The translations under genes and the position numbers were made by a program. Below, piece by piece: positions 8,142-16,522 of a DNA stretch of 64,000 nt; positions within the stretch are counted from its first letter, which is position 1, and each line of letters opens with the position of its first letter. The notes beneath the pieces are model-generated. The model was not told the origin of the DNA. It made no database searches and worked only from the letters and a program-made list of their open reading frames with translations. The DNA is taken from assembly GCA_041941305.1 (NCBI GenBank), contig JBGTQJ010000038.1, positions 1 through 64,000 on the forward strand. The letters are read 5' to 3'. The stretch comes from JANSWP01 sp041941305 (GTDB lineage Bacteria > Bacteroidota > Bacteroidia > Chitinophagales > Saprospiraceae).

Positions 8142-9440
8142 ATGAATTTAGCATATTTCATAGCAAAGCGGGTAGCTACCTCAAAAGGTGATCAATCTTT
8201 CTCTAAACTGATCATAAGAATTGCCGTCATTGCAGTTGCCTTAAGTGTAACTGTAATGATAGTTGCAACCTCTGTTATTACTGGTTTTAAACATGAAATC
8301 CAGGAAAAGATTTTTGGTTTTTGGGGGCATATCCATATTACTGATGGAGCAGGAGTTCGATCGCTATTGGAAGCACACCCAATTGATATTGAACAGGATT
8401 TCTATCCGGAATTGGAAGCGATAGAAAAAATAGCCTATCTACAGGAATATGAGGCTTTTGGACAAGTCAAAGAGATTGAAAATGAGACAAATGGAGGTAT
8501 TCGTCAAATTCATGTTTTTGCACTGAAGCCTGGTATCATCAAAACCAAAAAGGAGATAGAAGGAATTATTTTGAAGGGTGTGGATAAAGATTTTGACTGG
8601 TCATTTTTTTCAAAATATTTAGAGGAGGGTGACATCATTGAGTTTGCTGATAGCACTGCATCTCAGGATATTATTCTTTCCCGACAAACAGCAGACCGTT
8701 TGGATTTAAAAATGGGAGATGCTTTCCTTTTTTATTTTGTTGATACGGGTGATGTTTTGGGCAGGAAGTTTATCGTAAAAGGCATTTTCAAAACGGGTTT
8801 GGAAGAATATGACAAGCAATTTGCCCTGGTAGATATCCGAAAATTGAGAGGAATGTTGCAATGGGAGGATAATGAAGTGGGCGGTTTTGAGGTTTTTCTG
8901 GATGATATTCGGGATTTGGAGGCCTTTACAGAATATATTTATATCGATGAATTACCTGGAGATTTGTATGCGGAAAACATTCGGGAATCTCGTCCAGCCA
9001 TATTTGATTGGCTGGAATTACAAGACATCAACGAAATTATTATTTTGGCTTTAATGCTCATAGTAGGTATTATTAATATGGTCACTGCAATGATGATATT
9101 AATATTGGAGCGGACTAATATGATAGGTACTTTAAAAGCCTTGGGCCAAACCAATTGGAATATTAGAAAAATATTTTTGTACTATGCTGCTTATATAATT
9201 GGAATCGGTCTCTTTTGGGGAAATCTGATTGGTATTACGATTTGTTTACTCCAGGATAAATTTGAAATTATTAAACTTTCTGAAGAAAATTATTACCTAT
9301 CCGTTGCACCAGTTGAGCTAAATTTTTGGATGATACTCGCTATAAATATCATCACTCTAATTGTCACTTTGGTTTTTCTCATTATACCTTCTTATTTGGT
9401 TTCAAGAATATCTCCTGTTAAAGCAATTCGTTTTAAATAA
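8142..9440 (+). CDS. LolC/LolE-like FtsX-family ABC permease
   Basis: Inner-membrane permease of the MacB/LolCE/FtsX class, which by family knowledge acts on lipoproteins or other envelope substrates using energy from a separate ATPase. An N-terminal membrane helix (about residues 20-45, RIAVIAVALSVTVMIVATSV) is followed by a large periplasmic domain (about 45-270) and three C-terminal helices (about 288-425) that hold the conserved MVTAMMILILERTNMIGTLKALG region. Length 432 residues fits LolC/E. The start is ATG 8142; an in-frame TTG at 8130 is less likely. The gene for the ATPase is not adjacent. The next gene begins 32 bp later and may be co-transcribed. Confidence 0.85.
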   Translation: MNLAYFIAKRVATSKGDQSFSKLIIRIAVIAVALSVTVMIVATSVITGFKHEIQEKIFGFWGHIHITDGAGVRSLLEAHPIDIEQDFYPELEAIEKIAYLQEYEAFGQVKEIENETNGGIRQIHVFALKPGIIKTKKEIEGIILKGVDKDFDWSFFSKYLEEGDIIEFADSTASQDIILSRQTADRLDLKMGDAFLFYFVDTGDVLGRKFIVKGIFKTGLEEYDKQFALVDIRKLRGMLQWEDNEVGGFEVFLDDIRDLEAFTEYIYIDELPGDLYAENIRESRPAIFDWLELQDINEIIILALMLIVGIINMVTAMMILILERTNMIGTLKALGQTNWNIRKIFLYYAAYIIGIGLFWGNLIGITICLLQDKFEIIKLSEENYYLSVAPVELNFWMILAINIITLIVTLVFLIIPSYLVSRISPVKAIRFK

Positions 9441-9472
9441 CCACCATAATTGTCAAAGAAACAAAAACATAA

Positions 9473-10240
9473 ATGAATCAATTCAGAGATAAATTGGAAG
9501 GGACTTTGATTCGTTTTATGGATGTGTTTAGATTATTTCCCATTCGACTTTACAGAATATTCAAACATGTGGTCAATGGGAGCCTATTCTTTTTACCCAG
9601 TAAAAGGGATAATAACCTCAGTCTGAATGGTATTCGTGTTTCAAGAAAAAGTTATCCTACTGATCAAAGTAGGTATGTTTCCTTTGCGCTTTGGTGGAGT
9701 GAACTTGTATACTATATATTAGATGTATTTGGAGTTCCTGAAATTTATGAAACGGTTTTGGACTGGACGAAATACAATTCCCGGTCATTGTATCCATCAG
9801 AATTAGCCTTGGCAAAAAGTATTTTTCGCGATTCTATTAATTATAAAAGGGTTAGAATTGATAATAAAGCTTATATTGGATGCAAACACTGGCGTTTTTT
9901 ATATGTCAGTTTTTATACCATCAATTCCTGGGGAAATTTTTCACCTGATTATCTAATACACGAGTTAGTGCATGTTTGGCAATTTCAAAAAGTTGGAGGG
10001 GCCTATATTCCGAGAGCCATTAAGGCGATTAATTCCAGGGAAGGGTATAATTACGGAGGAGTTGAAAAATTGCAAGCAGCAATCCAGGATGGAAAACCAT
10101 TCCTGGATTTCAATTATGAACAACAAGCAGATATAATTACTGATTATTACAGGATAGTAAATGGCACCTCACCTCAATGGGGAAAAGGCACCTTTTTAGA
10201 TTTACCAATCTACAAAGAATTTGTCCAAATGCTTCATTAA
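9473..10240 (+). CDS. HExxH-containing protein, putative metallopeptidase
   Basis: I do not recognise the family. The 255-residue protein has no signal peptide; it starts with an amphipathic, Arg/Phe-rich region (LIRFMDVFRLFPIRLYRIFKH). The zinc-peptidase motif HELVH is at residues 163-167, followed by a possible third ligand E216 in NYEQQADIITDYY, so a gluzincin-like site with about 50 residues between motif and third ligand is plausible. The arrangement resembles DUF4157-like and toxin-associated peptidases where HExxH is followed by EQQAD-type segments. Substrate is unknown. It follows the FtsX-like permease by 32 bp and precedes corA, all on the plus strand. Confidence 0.6.
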   Translation: MNQFRDKLEGTLIRFMDVFRLFPIRLYRIFKHVVNGSLFFLPSKRDNNLSLNGIRVSRKSYPTDQSRYVSFALWWSELVYYILDVFGVPEIYETVLDWTKYNSRSLYPSELALAKSIFRDSINYKRVRIDNKAYIGCKHWRFLYVSFYTINSWGNFSPDYLIHELVHVWQFQKVGGAYIPRAIKAINSREGYNYGGVEKLQAAIQDGKPFLDFNYEQQADIITDYYRIVNGTSPQWGKGTFLDLPIYKEFVQMLH

Positions 10241-10301
10241 CTTTTGTGAACAATAACTTAAGCTGTTTCATTTCTCAATCTATTTCTCACCTACATTTTT
10301 G

Positions 10302-10309
10302 TATGTTTG
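10302..10309 (+). promoter_or_regulatory. Candidate -7 box for corA
   Basis: TATGTTTG matches TAnnTTTG and lies 33 bases before the corA ATG at 10343. No clear TTG is seen at -33. Confidence 0.35.
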
Positions 10310-10342
10310 TGGCCTGCAATAGTTACAATTTATTTAGCAACT

Positions 10343-11296
10343 ATGATCAAATACTACATCAAGGAAAAAGGGCTTTTAAAAGAGCTGGAAGAACCAGAAG
10401 TTTCTTGCTGGGTCAATATCTCTGCTCCATTTAGTGTGGAGGAATTAGAGGAAGTGGCCCAAAAGTTTGATGTACCCCTGGATTTTTTAACAGACTCCCT
10501 TGATATTGATGAACGATCGAGGTATGAAAGAGAAGAAGATGTTCGACTTGTCGTTGTAAATACGCCATTGGGCAATCCAAATATTGAAGACATTGATGCA
10601 ATATTTATTACCGTACCCATTGGAATAATTTTGACCATTGAGCACATCATCACGATTACTTCCTATGAGAATCCAATTTTAGAGACCTTTTTGAATGGAA
10701 GGGTCAAAAATTTTAATCCTTCAGATGAATCAAGTTTTGTGTTACAAATTTTGGAACAAACGGTTTATCGATACTTAAACTGTCTTAAACAACTAAATAA
10801 AAAGAGAAATTTGATTGAAAAAGAATTGTACGATAGTAGTAGGAATGAGGAATTGAAGCAGTTGTTGAGGATAGAAAAAAGTTTGGTTTTATTTGTAAAT
10901 TCCCTGAGTTCCAACGAATTATTAAAAATGAAGATGAAGCGAACCGACTTTTTACATATTCGTGAGGATGAAGATAAGACAGATTTATTTGAAGATATCA
11001 TCATTGATAATTCGCAAGCTCTTGAAATGGCGAATATTTATACCAATATCCTGAATGGAACAATGGATGCCTACGGTTCAATAATTTCGAACAATTTGAA
11101 CATTACCATGAAAAGTCTCACTTCCATCACCATTATTTTGATGGTTCCCACCTTGGTTGCAAGTTTTTATGGTATGAACGTTGGATTACCTTTCAAGGGG
11201 GAAGGAATGCCCCATTACTTTCTATTTATCATTTCAATTTCCTTAATTCTGAGTGGATTGCTCGCCTGGTATTTTCAGAAAAAGCGTCTTTTCTGA
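10343..11296 (+). CDS. corA: CorA family magnesium/cobalt transporter
   Basis: Pentameric Mg2+ (Co2+) channel of the inner membrane. The N-terminal cytoplasmic alpha/beta domain (residues about 1-240, many acidic residues and a long predicted helix) is followed by two C-terminal membrane helices. The first ends in the selectivity signature YGMNVGLPF and the second ends with a short basic tail (WYFQKKRLF). Length 317 residues from ATG 10343 is normal; an in-frame GTG at 10307 would add 12 residues that do not fit the family. A TAnnTTTG box lies at 10302. No partner gene is evident. Confidence 0.92.
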   Translation: MIKYYIKEKGLLKELEEPEVSCWVNISAPFSVEELEEVAQKFDVPLDFLTDSLDIDERSRYEREEDVRLVVVNTPLGNPNIEDIDAIFITVPIGIILTIEHIITITSYENPILETFLNGRVKNFNPSDESSFVLQILEQTVYRYLNCLKQLNKKRNLIEKELYDSSRNEELKQLLRIEKSLVLFVNSLSSNELLKMKMKRTDFLHIREDEDKTDLFEDIIIDNSQALEMANIYTNILNGTMDAYGSIISNNLNITMKSLTSITIILMVPTLVASFYGMNVGLPFKGEGMPHYFLFIISISLILSGLLAWYFQKKRLF

Positions 11297-11404
11297 TTTA
11301 TCAACAAATTTGGACAATTTTTGCTTTTGAAAAGCACCTGATTTTCTGTTGATTATGCACCTGAAATTTGCAGTTATTAACTTTTTTGGTGATAGTGTTG
11401 AAAA

Positions 11405-11505
11405 CTTTCCACAAGCTGTTATTAACATTGTGGAAAATTTGTTTAAATCTATAATTGATTGAATATTAAAAGTTTAAAATAGTTTTCCACATCGTGTGGA
11501 AAACT
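11405..11505. other. Cluster of four DnaA-box-like TTTTCCACA sites
   Basis: The sites are CTTTCCACA at 11405-11413 (plus), TGTGGAAAA at 11429-11437 (minus), TTTTCCACA at 11483-11491 (plus) and TGTGGAAAA at 11495-11503 (minus). The last two form an 11-bp perfect inverted repeat with a TCG centre (11481-11505). The flanks are AT-rich and include two GTTATTAAC palindromes. TTTTCCACA is a known DnaA-box variant in some phyla. The cluster could be part of a replication origin, or a DnaA control region for the downstream ribonucleotide reductase, as described for E. coli nrdAB. Confidence 0.45.
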
Positions 11506-11730
11506 TAAACTCTGGAAACCTGCCATCTTTATTAATTTAGTGCTGACAAAATTGACAAATAGAGAAAACTTAAATTATCCTTTCATAGGAAGCCCAGAAC
11601 AGAAGGGGAAATTCTGATCTTGATATTACACGAGTGCGTTTTTCCCATCTTGGATCGACACGACAATCTTGATCTCCATCTAATTCGCATGGTGACCATG
11701 CGACACACTAAACATTTAGGAAAACTGACA

Positions 11731-11792
11731 CCCTGAAAAGGCTATTACAGACTGCCTTATAAGTCAACCGAATCGGCGCTAACTTGCTGTAA
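11731..11792 (+). promoter_or_regulatory. Candidate structured leader RNA of nrdJ
   Basis: The 557-bp region before nrdJ holds no gene. Near its end AAGGC (11738-11742) pairs with GCCTT (11754-11758); the loop contains TTACAG (11745-11750), complementary to CTGTAA (11787-11792), so a pseudoknot is possible. AAGT (11761) can pair with ACTT (11782) around a CCG/CGG hairpin. A separate 17-bp near-palindrome CGCATGGT-G-ACCATGCG lies at 11686-11702. I find no cobalamin-riboswitch signature. Comparative RNA work has named nrdJ-associated motifs; whether this is one cannot be decided here. Confidence 0.35.
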
Positions 11793-11853
11793 GAGATTTA
11801 AAAACAATCTGAAATAGCTAGGGGTTAATGTGAAACACAATAATTATAATTGA

Positions 11854-14451
11854 ATGGAAACTGTAGTACTAAAGAAAACCTCTACCAAGAAGCGAGGTGA
11901 AATGAAGGTCAAAACCTATTCCTTTAAAGCCGCTTTAAAAGCTTCCACAGAATACTTTAATGGCGATGAGTTGGCTGCCAACGTTTGGATAAACAAATAT
12001 GCACTCAAGGATTCTTCAGGTAATTTGTATGAAAAAACACCTGATGACATGCATCGCAGGATTGCAAAAGAAATTGCAAGAGTTGAAAAACGATATGTAA
12101 ATCCGGTACCTGAAAATGAGATTTATGAATTGTTAAAGAATTTCAAGTACATCGTTCCCCAGGGAAGCCCAATGGCGGGAATTGGAAATGATTTGCAGGC
12201 ATCTTCCTTGTCCAATTGTTTTGTAATCGGAAATGCTGCTGATTCCTATGGAGGTATTGTCAGAACGGACGAGGAACAAGTGCAATTGATGAAGCGAAGG
12301 GGGGGGGTTGGACATGACTTGTCTCATATTCGACCAAAAGGAAGTCCAGTAATGAATAGTGCCTTGAGTTCCACTGGTATTGTTCCCTTTATGGAGCGCT
12401 ATTCTAACAGTACGCGTGAAGTGGCTCAAGATGGTCGTCGTGGTGCATTAATGCTTTCAGTTTCTGTAAAACATCCTGATGCTGAGGATTTTGTAGATGC
12501 AAAAATGGAATTGGGTAAAGTAACCGGAGCCAATGTTTCTGTAAGAATTGATGATGAGTTTATGAAAGCAGCTTTGAATCATAAGCCTTACAAACAACAA
12601 TATCCCGTAGAAGCGGAGAACCCAAGAGTTGAAAAAGAAATAGATGCGAGTAAATTATGGGATAAGATAATTTATAATGCATGGAAGTCTGCTGAACCTG
12701 GTGTACTATTTTGGGACACCATTATTAATGAGTCTGTTCCTGATTGTTATGCAGATCTCGGATATAAAACAATTTCCACAAATCCATGTGGGGAGATTCC
12801 CCTTTGTCCCTATGATTCTTGCCGTTTGTTGGCAATTAACCTGTTTAGCTATGTAGAATATCCATTTACCAATAAAGCTAAATTCAATTTTGATAAATTT
12901 GGAAAACACGTCCAAATGGCTCAAAGAATAATGGATGATATTATTGATCTGGAAATTGAGAAGATAGATGGTATATTGGATAAGGTAAATAAAGATCCTG
13001 AAGGAGAAGATATTAAAGGAGTTGAAAGGCGGTTGTGGGAGAAAATAAAGAAAACTTGTGTCGAAGGAAGAAGAACTGGTGTTGGTATAACTGCTGAAGG
13101 AGACATGCTCGCCGCGTTGGGTATTCAGTATGGTAGCGATGAGGGAATTGAATTTTCAGTTAAGGTTCACAGTACTTTGGCTCAGAATGCCTATCGTTCC
13201 TCAACTACAATGGCAAAAGAAAGAGGTGCTTTTGAAATTTATGATGCAAGCCGTGAAATGCAAAATCCTTTTATCCTGCGCTTGAAGGATAAGGATAAAG
13301 AGTTGTATCAGGATATGATCAAATATGGTCGTAGAAATATTGCCTTATTGACAATTGCCCCAACAGGTACGACAAGTTTGATGACTCAAACCAGCTCTGG
13401 CATCGAGCCTGTATTTCTTGTTTCCTATACCAGGAGAAGGAAGGTGAATCCAAATGATAAGGAGGTGAATGTGACTTTTATTGACGAGGTAGGTGATGCA
13501 TGGGAAGAATACAATGTCTTTCATCATAAATTTGAGGATTGGCTAAGAATCAATGATTACAATGTGGATGAAGTCAAACTATTACCTTCAGAAGAATTAA
13601 ATAGGATAATCGAAAAATCTCCTTTTTACAAGGCTACTGCCAATGATGTGGACTGGGTTCAAAAAGTAAAGATGCAGGGTGCTATTCAAAAGTGGGTTGA
13701 TCACTCTATATCCGTAACTGTAAATATCCCAGAAGAAACTTCTGTAGACCTGGTTAAGGAAATCTATAAAACAGCCTGGGAAGTAGGTTGTAAAGGTTGT
13801 ACCATTTATCGCGATGGTTCTCGTTCTGGTGTTTTGGTTTCTAATGAAACAAAAGAGACAAAAACTGAGGAGCAAAGTGGAACCGGAACTGTATTTATGG
13901 AAACTTTGCCGCCAAAGCGGCCAAAACGATTGGAGTGTGAATTACTACGCTTTCAAAACAACCACGAAAAATGGTTGGCATTTGTTGGCTGTATCAATGA
14001 TCGGCCATATGAAATATTCACCGGGCGAGCAGATGACATATTTATATTGCCAAATTATGTTACGAGTGGATGGGTCATCAAAAATAAAGACGAAAATGGA
14101 GAGAATCGATATGATTTCCAGTTTAAAGATAGAGATGGTTATAAAGTAACTATAGAAGGTTTATCCCGATCATTTGACAAGGAGTATTGGAATTATGCGA
14201 AACTGATTTCTGGTGTATTGCGTCATGGTATGCCACTAAACTATGTCGTGAATTTGGTACAAGGGATGAATGTTGAGCAAGAGCATATCAACAATTGGAA
14301 AAATGGGGTGGTAAGGGCCTTGAAAAAATTCATTCCTGATGGTACAAAGGCTGTAAAGGAGGAGTGTCCTTCTTGTGGAGATCCAGATGGTCTAATCTAC
14401 AAAGAGGGATGTTTGATATGTAAAAGCTGTGGACATACAGAATGTGGTTAA
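11854..14451 (+). CDS. nrdJ: Class II (adenosylcobalamin-dependent) ribonucleotide reductase
   Basis: Reduces ribonucleotides to deoxyribonucleotides in the cytoplasm using a cobalamin-derived radical; oxygen-independent. The 865-residue chain has the N-terminal substrate loop (SLSNCFVIG), the active-site finger-loop signature NPCGEIPLCPYDSC, the GGVGHDLSHIRPKGSPV segment, and a C-terminal region with CPSCGDPDG...CKSCGHTECG that looks like a zinc ribbon/redox cysteine tail. No small (NrdB-type) subunit is adjacent, as expected for class II. A run of nine G at 12299-12307 is within the gene, with the frame intact. The start could be ATG 11854 or ATG 11902. DnaA-like boxes and a structured leader precede it and a strong terminator follows. 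Confidence 0.93.
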   Translation: METVVLKKTSTKKRGEMKVKTYSFKAALKASTEYFNGDELAANVWINKYALKDSSGNLYEKTPDDMHRRIAKEIARVEKRYVNPVPENEIYELLKNFKYIVPQGSPMAGIGNDLQASSLSNCFVIGNAADSYGGIVRTDEEQVQLMKRRGGVGHDLSHIRPKGSPVMNSALSSTGIVPFMERYSNSTREVAQDGRRGALMLSVSVKHPDAEDFVDAKMELGKVTGANVSVRIDDEFMKAALNHKPYKQQYPVEAENPRVEKEIDASKLWDKIIYNAWKSAEPGVLFWDTIINESVPDCYADLGYKTISTNPCGEIPLCPYDSCRLLAINLFSYVEYPFTNKAKFNFDKFGKHVQMAQRIMDDIIDLEIEKIDGILDKVNKDPEGEDIKGVERRLWEKIKKTCVEGRRTGVGITAEGDMLAALGIQYGSDEGIEFSVKVHSTLAQNAYRSSTTMAKERGAFEIYDASREMQNPFILRLKDKDKELYQDMIKYGRRNIALLTIAPTGTTSLMTQTSSGIEPVFLVSYTRRRKVNPNDKEVNVTFIDEVGDAWEEYNVFHHKFEDWLRINDYNVDEVKLLPSEELNRIIEKSPFYKATANDVDWVQKVKMQGAIQKWVDHSISVTVNIPEETSVDLVKEIYKTAWEVGCKGCTIYRDGSRSGVLVSNETKETKTEEQSGTGTVFMETLPPKRPKRLECELLRFQNNHEKWLAFVGCINDRPYEIFTGRADDIFILPNYVTSGWVIKNKDENGENRYDFQFKDRDGYKVTIEGLSRSFDKEYWNYAKLISGVLRHGMPLNYVVNLVQGMNVEQEHINNWKNGVVRALKKFIPDGTKAVKEECPSCGDPDGLIYKEGCLICKSCGHTECG

Positions 14452-14554
14452 AGAAATTAATTTTAGTAGCCTTGAGCTATTTAAAATATTTGAGTTCAAT
14501 ACTCATTAATGTTTTGTGGTAGTTTAAAGATCGTTTTCTCATAGTATTGTTTAG

Positions 14555-14588
14555 AGGTGGGTTGAAGAAATTCAGCCCACCTTTTTTA
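14555..14588 (+). terminator. Intrinsic terminator of nrdJ
   Basis: Twelve-base stem (14555-14566 with 14571-14582, one G-U pair), GAAA tetraloop, followed by TTTTTT. It lies 104 bp after the nrdJ stop. The remainder of the 318-bp gap up to 14769 is AT-rich and shows nothing else I can name. Confidence 0.85.
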
Positions 14589-14769
14589 TTATTGGGCTTG
14601 AGCAGAATGTGATAATTTCATTTCAGCATGTATCCAAAAAGGTTATTTTTTTTAATTTTGTAATTAATTTGAAAATATAATTACAGAAATTTGGAATTTA
14701 AAAAATGTGTAATCATATTTGTGTCATAGTATTATTGTTTAATCAAATAATTTACAAAATCAACACAAA

Positions 14770-16122
14770 ATGATTTCCTGGATAAAAAATTTTATCACCC
14801 AATCCAACTCCCTTTCCCCCGCTCAAATTTTGACCTATGCCACAAAGTCGAAGGCTCAGAATTTTGATGGCAATTCATCTTCAACACTTTTTTCAGGTAA
14901 TGCAAACACACTTAATCTGAGAACTGTAAAGCTGATAATGGTTACGGCAAATAACAACAATAAATATTATGAGATGAAGGAAAATGGAGATGGAACGTTT
15001 ACCGCCTTGTATGGCAGGGTTGGAAATCAAGGGACTTCATTGACTTATCCTATCCGTGAATGGGACAAAAAACACCGGGAAAAAGTAAGAAAAGGATACA
15101 TTGACCAAACTTACCTTTTTACAGAAAATAGAAAGGAATTGGAATTTGAAGATTTAAATGATCAGCATGTTCAAGCCCTGATTAATGATCTAAGTCGCTT
15201 TGCCAAACAATCCATCTCCAGGAATTACAATGTTTCGGCAATCCAGGTTACCAGAAAACAAGTTGCTGAAGCTCAGGAGGTATTGGATGGTTTGGTTGCA
15301 AAACTAAATCGTCCGCTTAACGTCTCCAATTTCAATAAGGGGCTAATTGACTTGTATCAAATAATCCCTCGAAAGATGACCAAAGTGAAAGATCATTTAA
15401 TTGTAGCCCCAAAGACGGAGGAAGACTTTCAAGATATTGAAAAGAAATTGGCTGAAGAGCAGGCAACCCTGGATGTTATGAGAGCCCAAGTGGAGACTTT
15501 GGAAAAGCAGGAAAATGGGACAACTCGAAAAATGACCTTAACCCAGGCATTGGGGATAAAGGTAGAACATGTTCAAAAAAAGGAATTGATTAACCAGATT
15601 AAAAAAATGATGGGCAACCAAAAGCATAAATTTTATAGAGCTTATAAAGTAACTAATTTTCAATCATTGCCTAATTATGAACAGCACCTGAATACAGCAG
15701 CCAATAAAAAAGTGGAACTTTTTTGGCATGGGAGTCGAAACGAAAACTGGCTTTCTATCCTTAAGGGAGGATTGGTGCTTCGTCCTGCCAATGCAATTAT
15801 CAATGGTAAAATGTTTGGTTATGGGCTATATTTTGCAGATAAATTTAAAAAGTCCCTAAACTATTCTTCCTTAACTGGGTCTTTTTGGACTGGGGGTTCA
15901 CAAAAAAGGGGGTTTTTGGCCCTATATGAAGTGCATGTTGGAAGGCAACTAAAAATACAAAAACATCAAAAGTGGTGTTATGACCTAACTGAAGAAAACT
16001 TAAGGAAAAGAGGTAATTATGATTCTCTGTACGCAAAGGGTGGCGCAGATTTGAGGAATAATGAGTACATCGTTTATAATGAATCTCAATGTACAGTTAG
16101 ATATCTTATTGAAGTTAGATGA
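14770..16122 (+). CDS. WGR-PARP poly(ADP-ribose) polymerase-like protein
   Basis: Three eukaryote-like PARP modules in order: a WGR domain (residues about 55-120, with YGRVGNQGTSLTYP), a helical PARP regulatory region (about 155-285, RKQVAEAQEVLDGL ... LIDLYQIIPRKM), and a catalytic domain (about 295-450). The H-Y-E triad of polymerising PARPs is complete: H320 in FWHGSR, Y354 in GYGLYFAD, E432 in NNEYIVYN. By family knowledge it would transfer ADP-ribose from NAD+ to proteins or DNA ends, often after WGR-DNA contact. No zinc finger or BRCT is present. No glycohydrolase is seen nearby. A small winged-helix-like gene follows 112 bp downstream on the same strand. Bacterial PARPs are sporadic, so horizontal origin is plausible. 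Confidence 0.9.
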   Translation: MISWIKNFITQSNSLSPAQILTYATKSKAQNFDGNSSSTLFSGNANTLNLRTVKLIMVTANNNNKYYEMKENGDGTFTALYGRVGNQGTSLTYPIREWDKKHREKVRKGYIDQTYLFTENRKELEFEDLNDQHVQALINDLSRFAKQSISRNYNVSAIQVTRKQVAEAQEVLDGLVAKLNRPLNVSNFNKGLIDLYQIIPRKMTKVKDHLIVAPKTEEDFQDIEKKLAEEQATLDVMRAQVETLEKQENGTTRKMTLTQALGIKVEHVQKKELINQIKKMMGNQKHKFYRAYKVTNFQSLPNYEQHLNTAANKKVELFWHGSRNENWLSILKGGLVLRPANAIINGKMFGYGLYFADKFKKSLNYSSLTGSFWTGGSQKRGFLALYEVHVGRQLKIQKHQKWCYDLTEENLRKRGNYDSLYAKGGADLRNNEYIVYNESQCTVRYLIEVR

Positions 16123-16234
16123 AAGCTATTATTGCCAACTTCTCAGAAATAAAATTGAATACTCATGTATATCTGGAAAATTACTATGTCCCAATGATTT
16201 CAAAAATTATCAATCTCGCACAAAAATTATTTTT

Positions 16235-16522
16235 ATGGATTTTTTTACACAATCTCGAAAGTACCTAAACAAAGAATTGGTAAAACAGGCAGCCGAACAT
16301 TTGATTTTGAGCAATGGAATTACCACGACGCTTGAAGTGAAAAAACATTTACGGGAACAAGGTTATTTGGCATTTCAAAGAGAAGTTTCCAGAATGTTGG
16401 AGACAATTTCAAAGGAACATGAATGGCGATTTGAATATAATGGCAAATACCGAATTTATTCTTTCCAATGGGATTTCGATATTTCAAGCGCCTGGGGTAT
16501 TCCTGCTTATAGTTTGAATTAA
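16235..16522 (+). CDS. Small winged-helix-like protein downstream of PARP
   Basis: A 95-residue protein starting at ATG 16235. The open frame extends further 5' to 16061 inside the PARP gene, but that part reads like a shadow frame. The body looks like a compact winged helix: helices (SRKYLNKELVKQAAEHLILS, TTLEVKKHLREQGY), a further helix (FQREVSRMLETISKE) and a beta hairpin (EWRFEYNGKYRIYSF). I do not recognise a named family. Position after the PARP suggests a DNA-binding partner or a regulator of it (inference). Its 3' end overlaps the convergent glycosyltransferase gene by 4 bp. Confidence 0.6.
   Translation: MDFFTQSRKYLNKELVKQAAEHLILSNGITTTLEVKKHLREQGYLAFQREVSRMLETISKEHEWRFEYNGKYRIYSFQWDFDISSAWGIPAYSLN

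Noticed and set aside
11560..11853. Cobalamin riboswitch upstream of class II ribonucleotide reductase
   Set aside because: I could not find the B12-box core (GCCACTG-type segment and its partner) on either strand; only other local hairpins are visible.
16061..16234. Longer version of the small PARP-associated gene starting inside the PARP gene
   Set aside because: The first 58 residues overlap the PARP C-terminus in another frame and look like shadow translation; ATG 16235 gives a compact domain.
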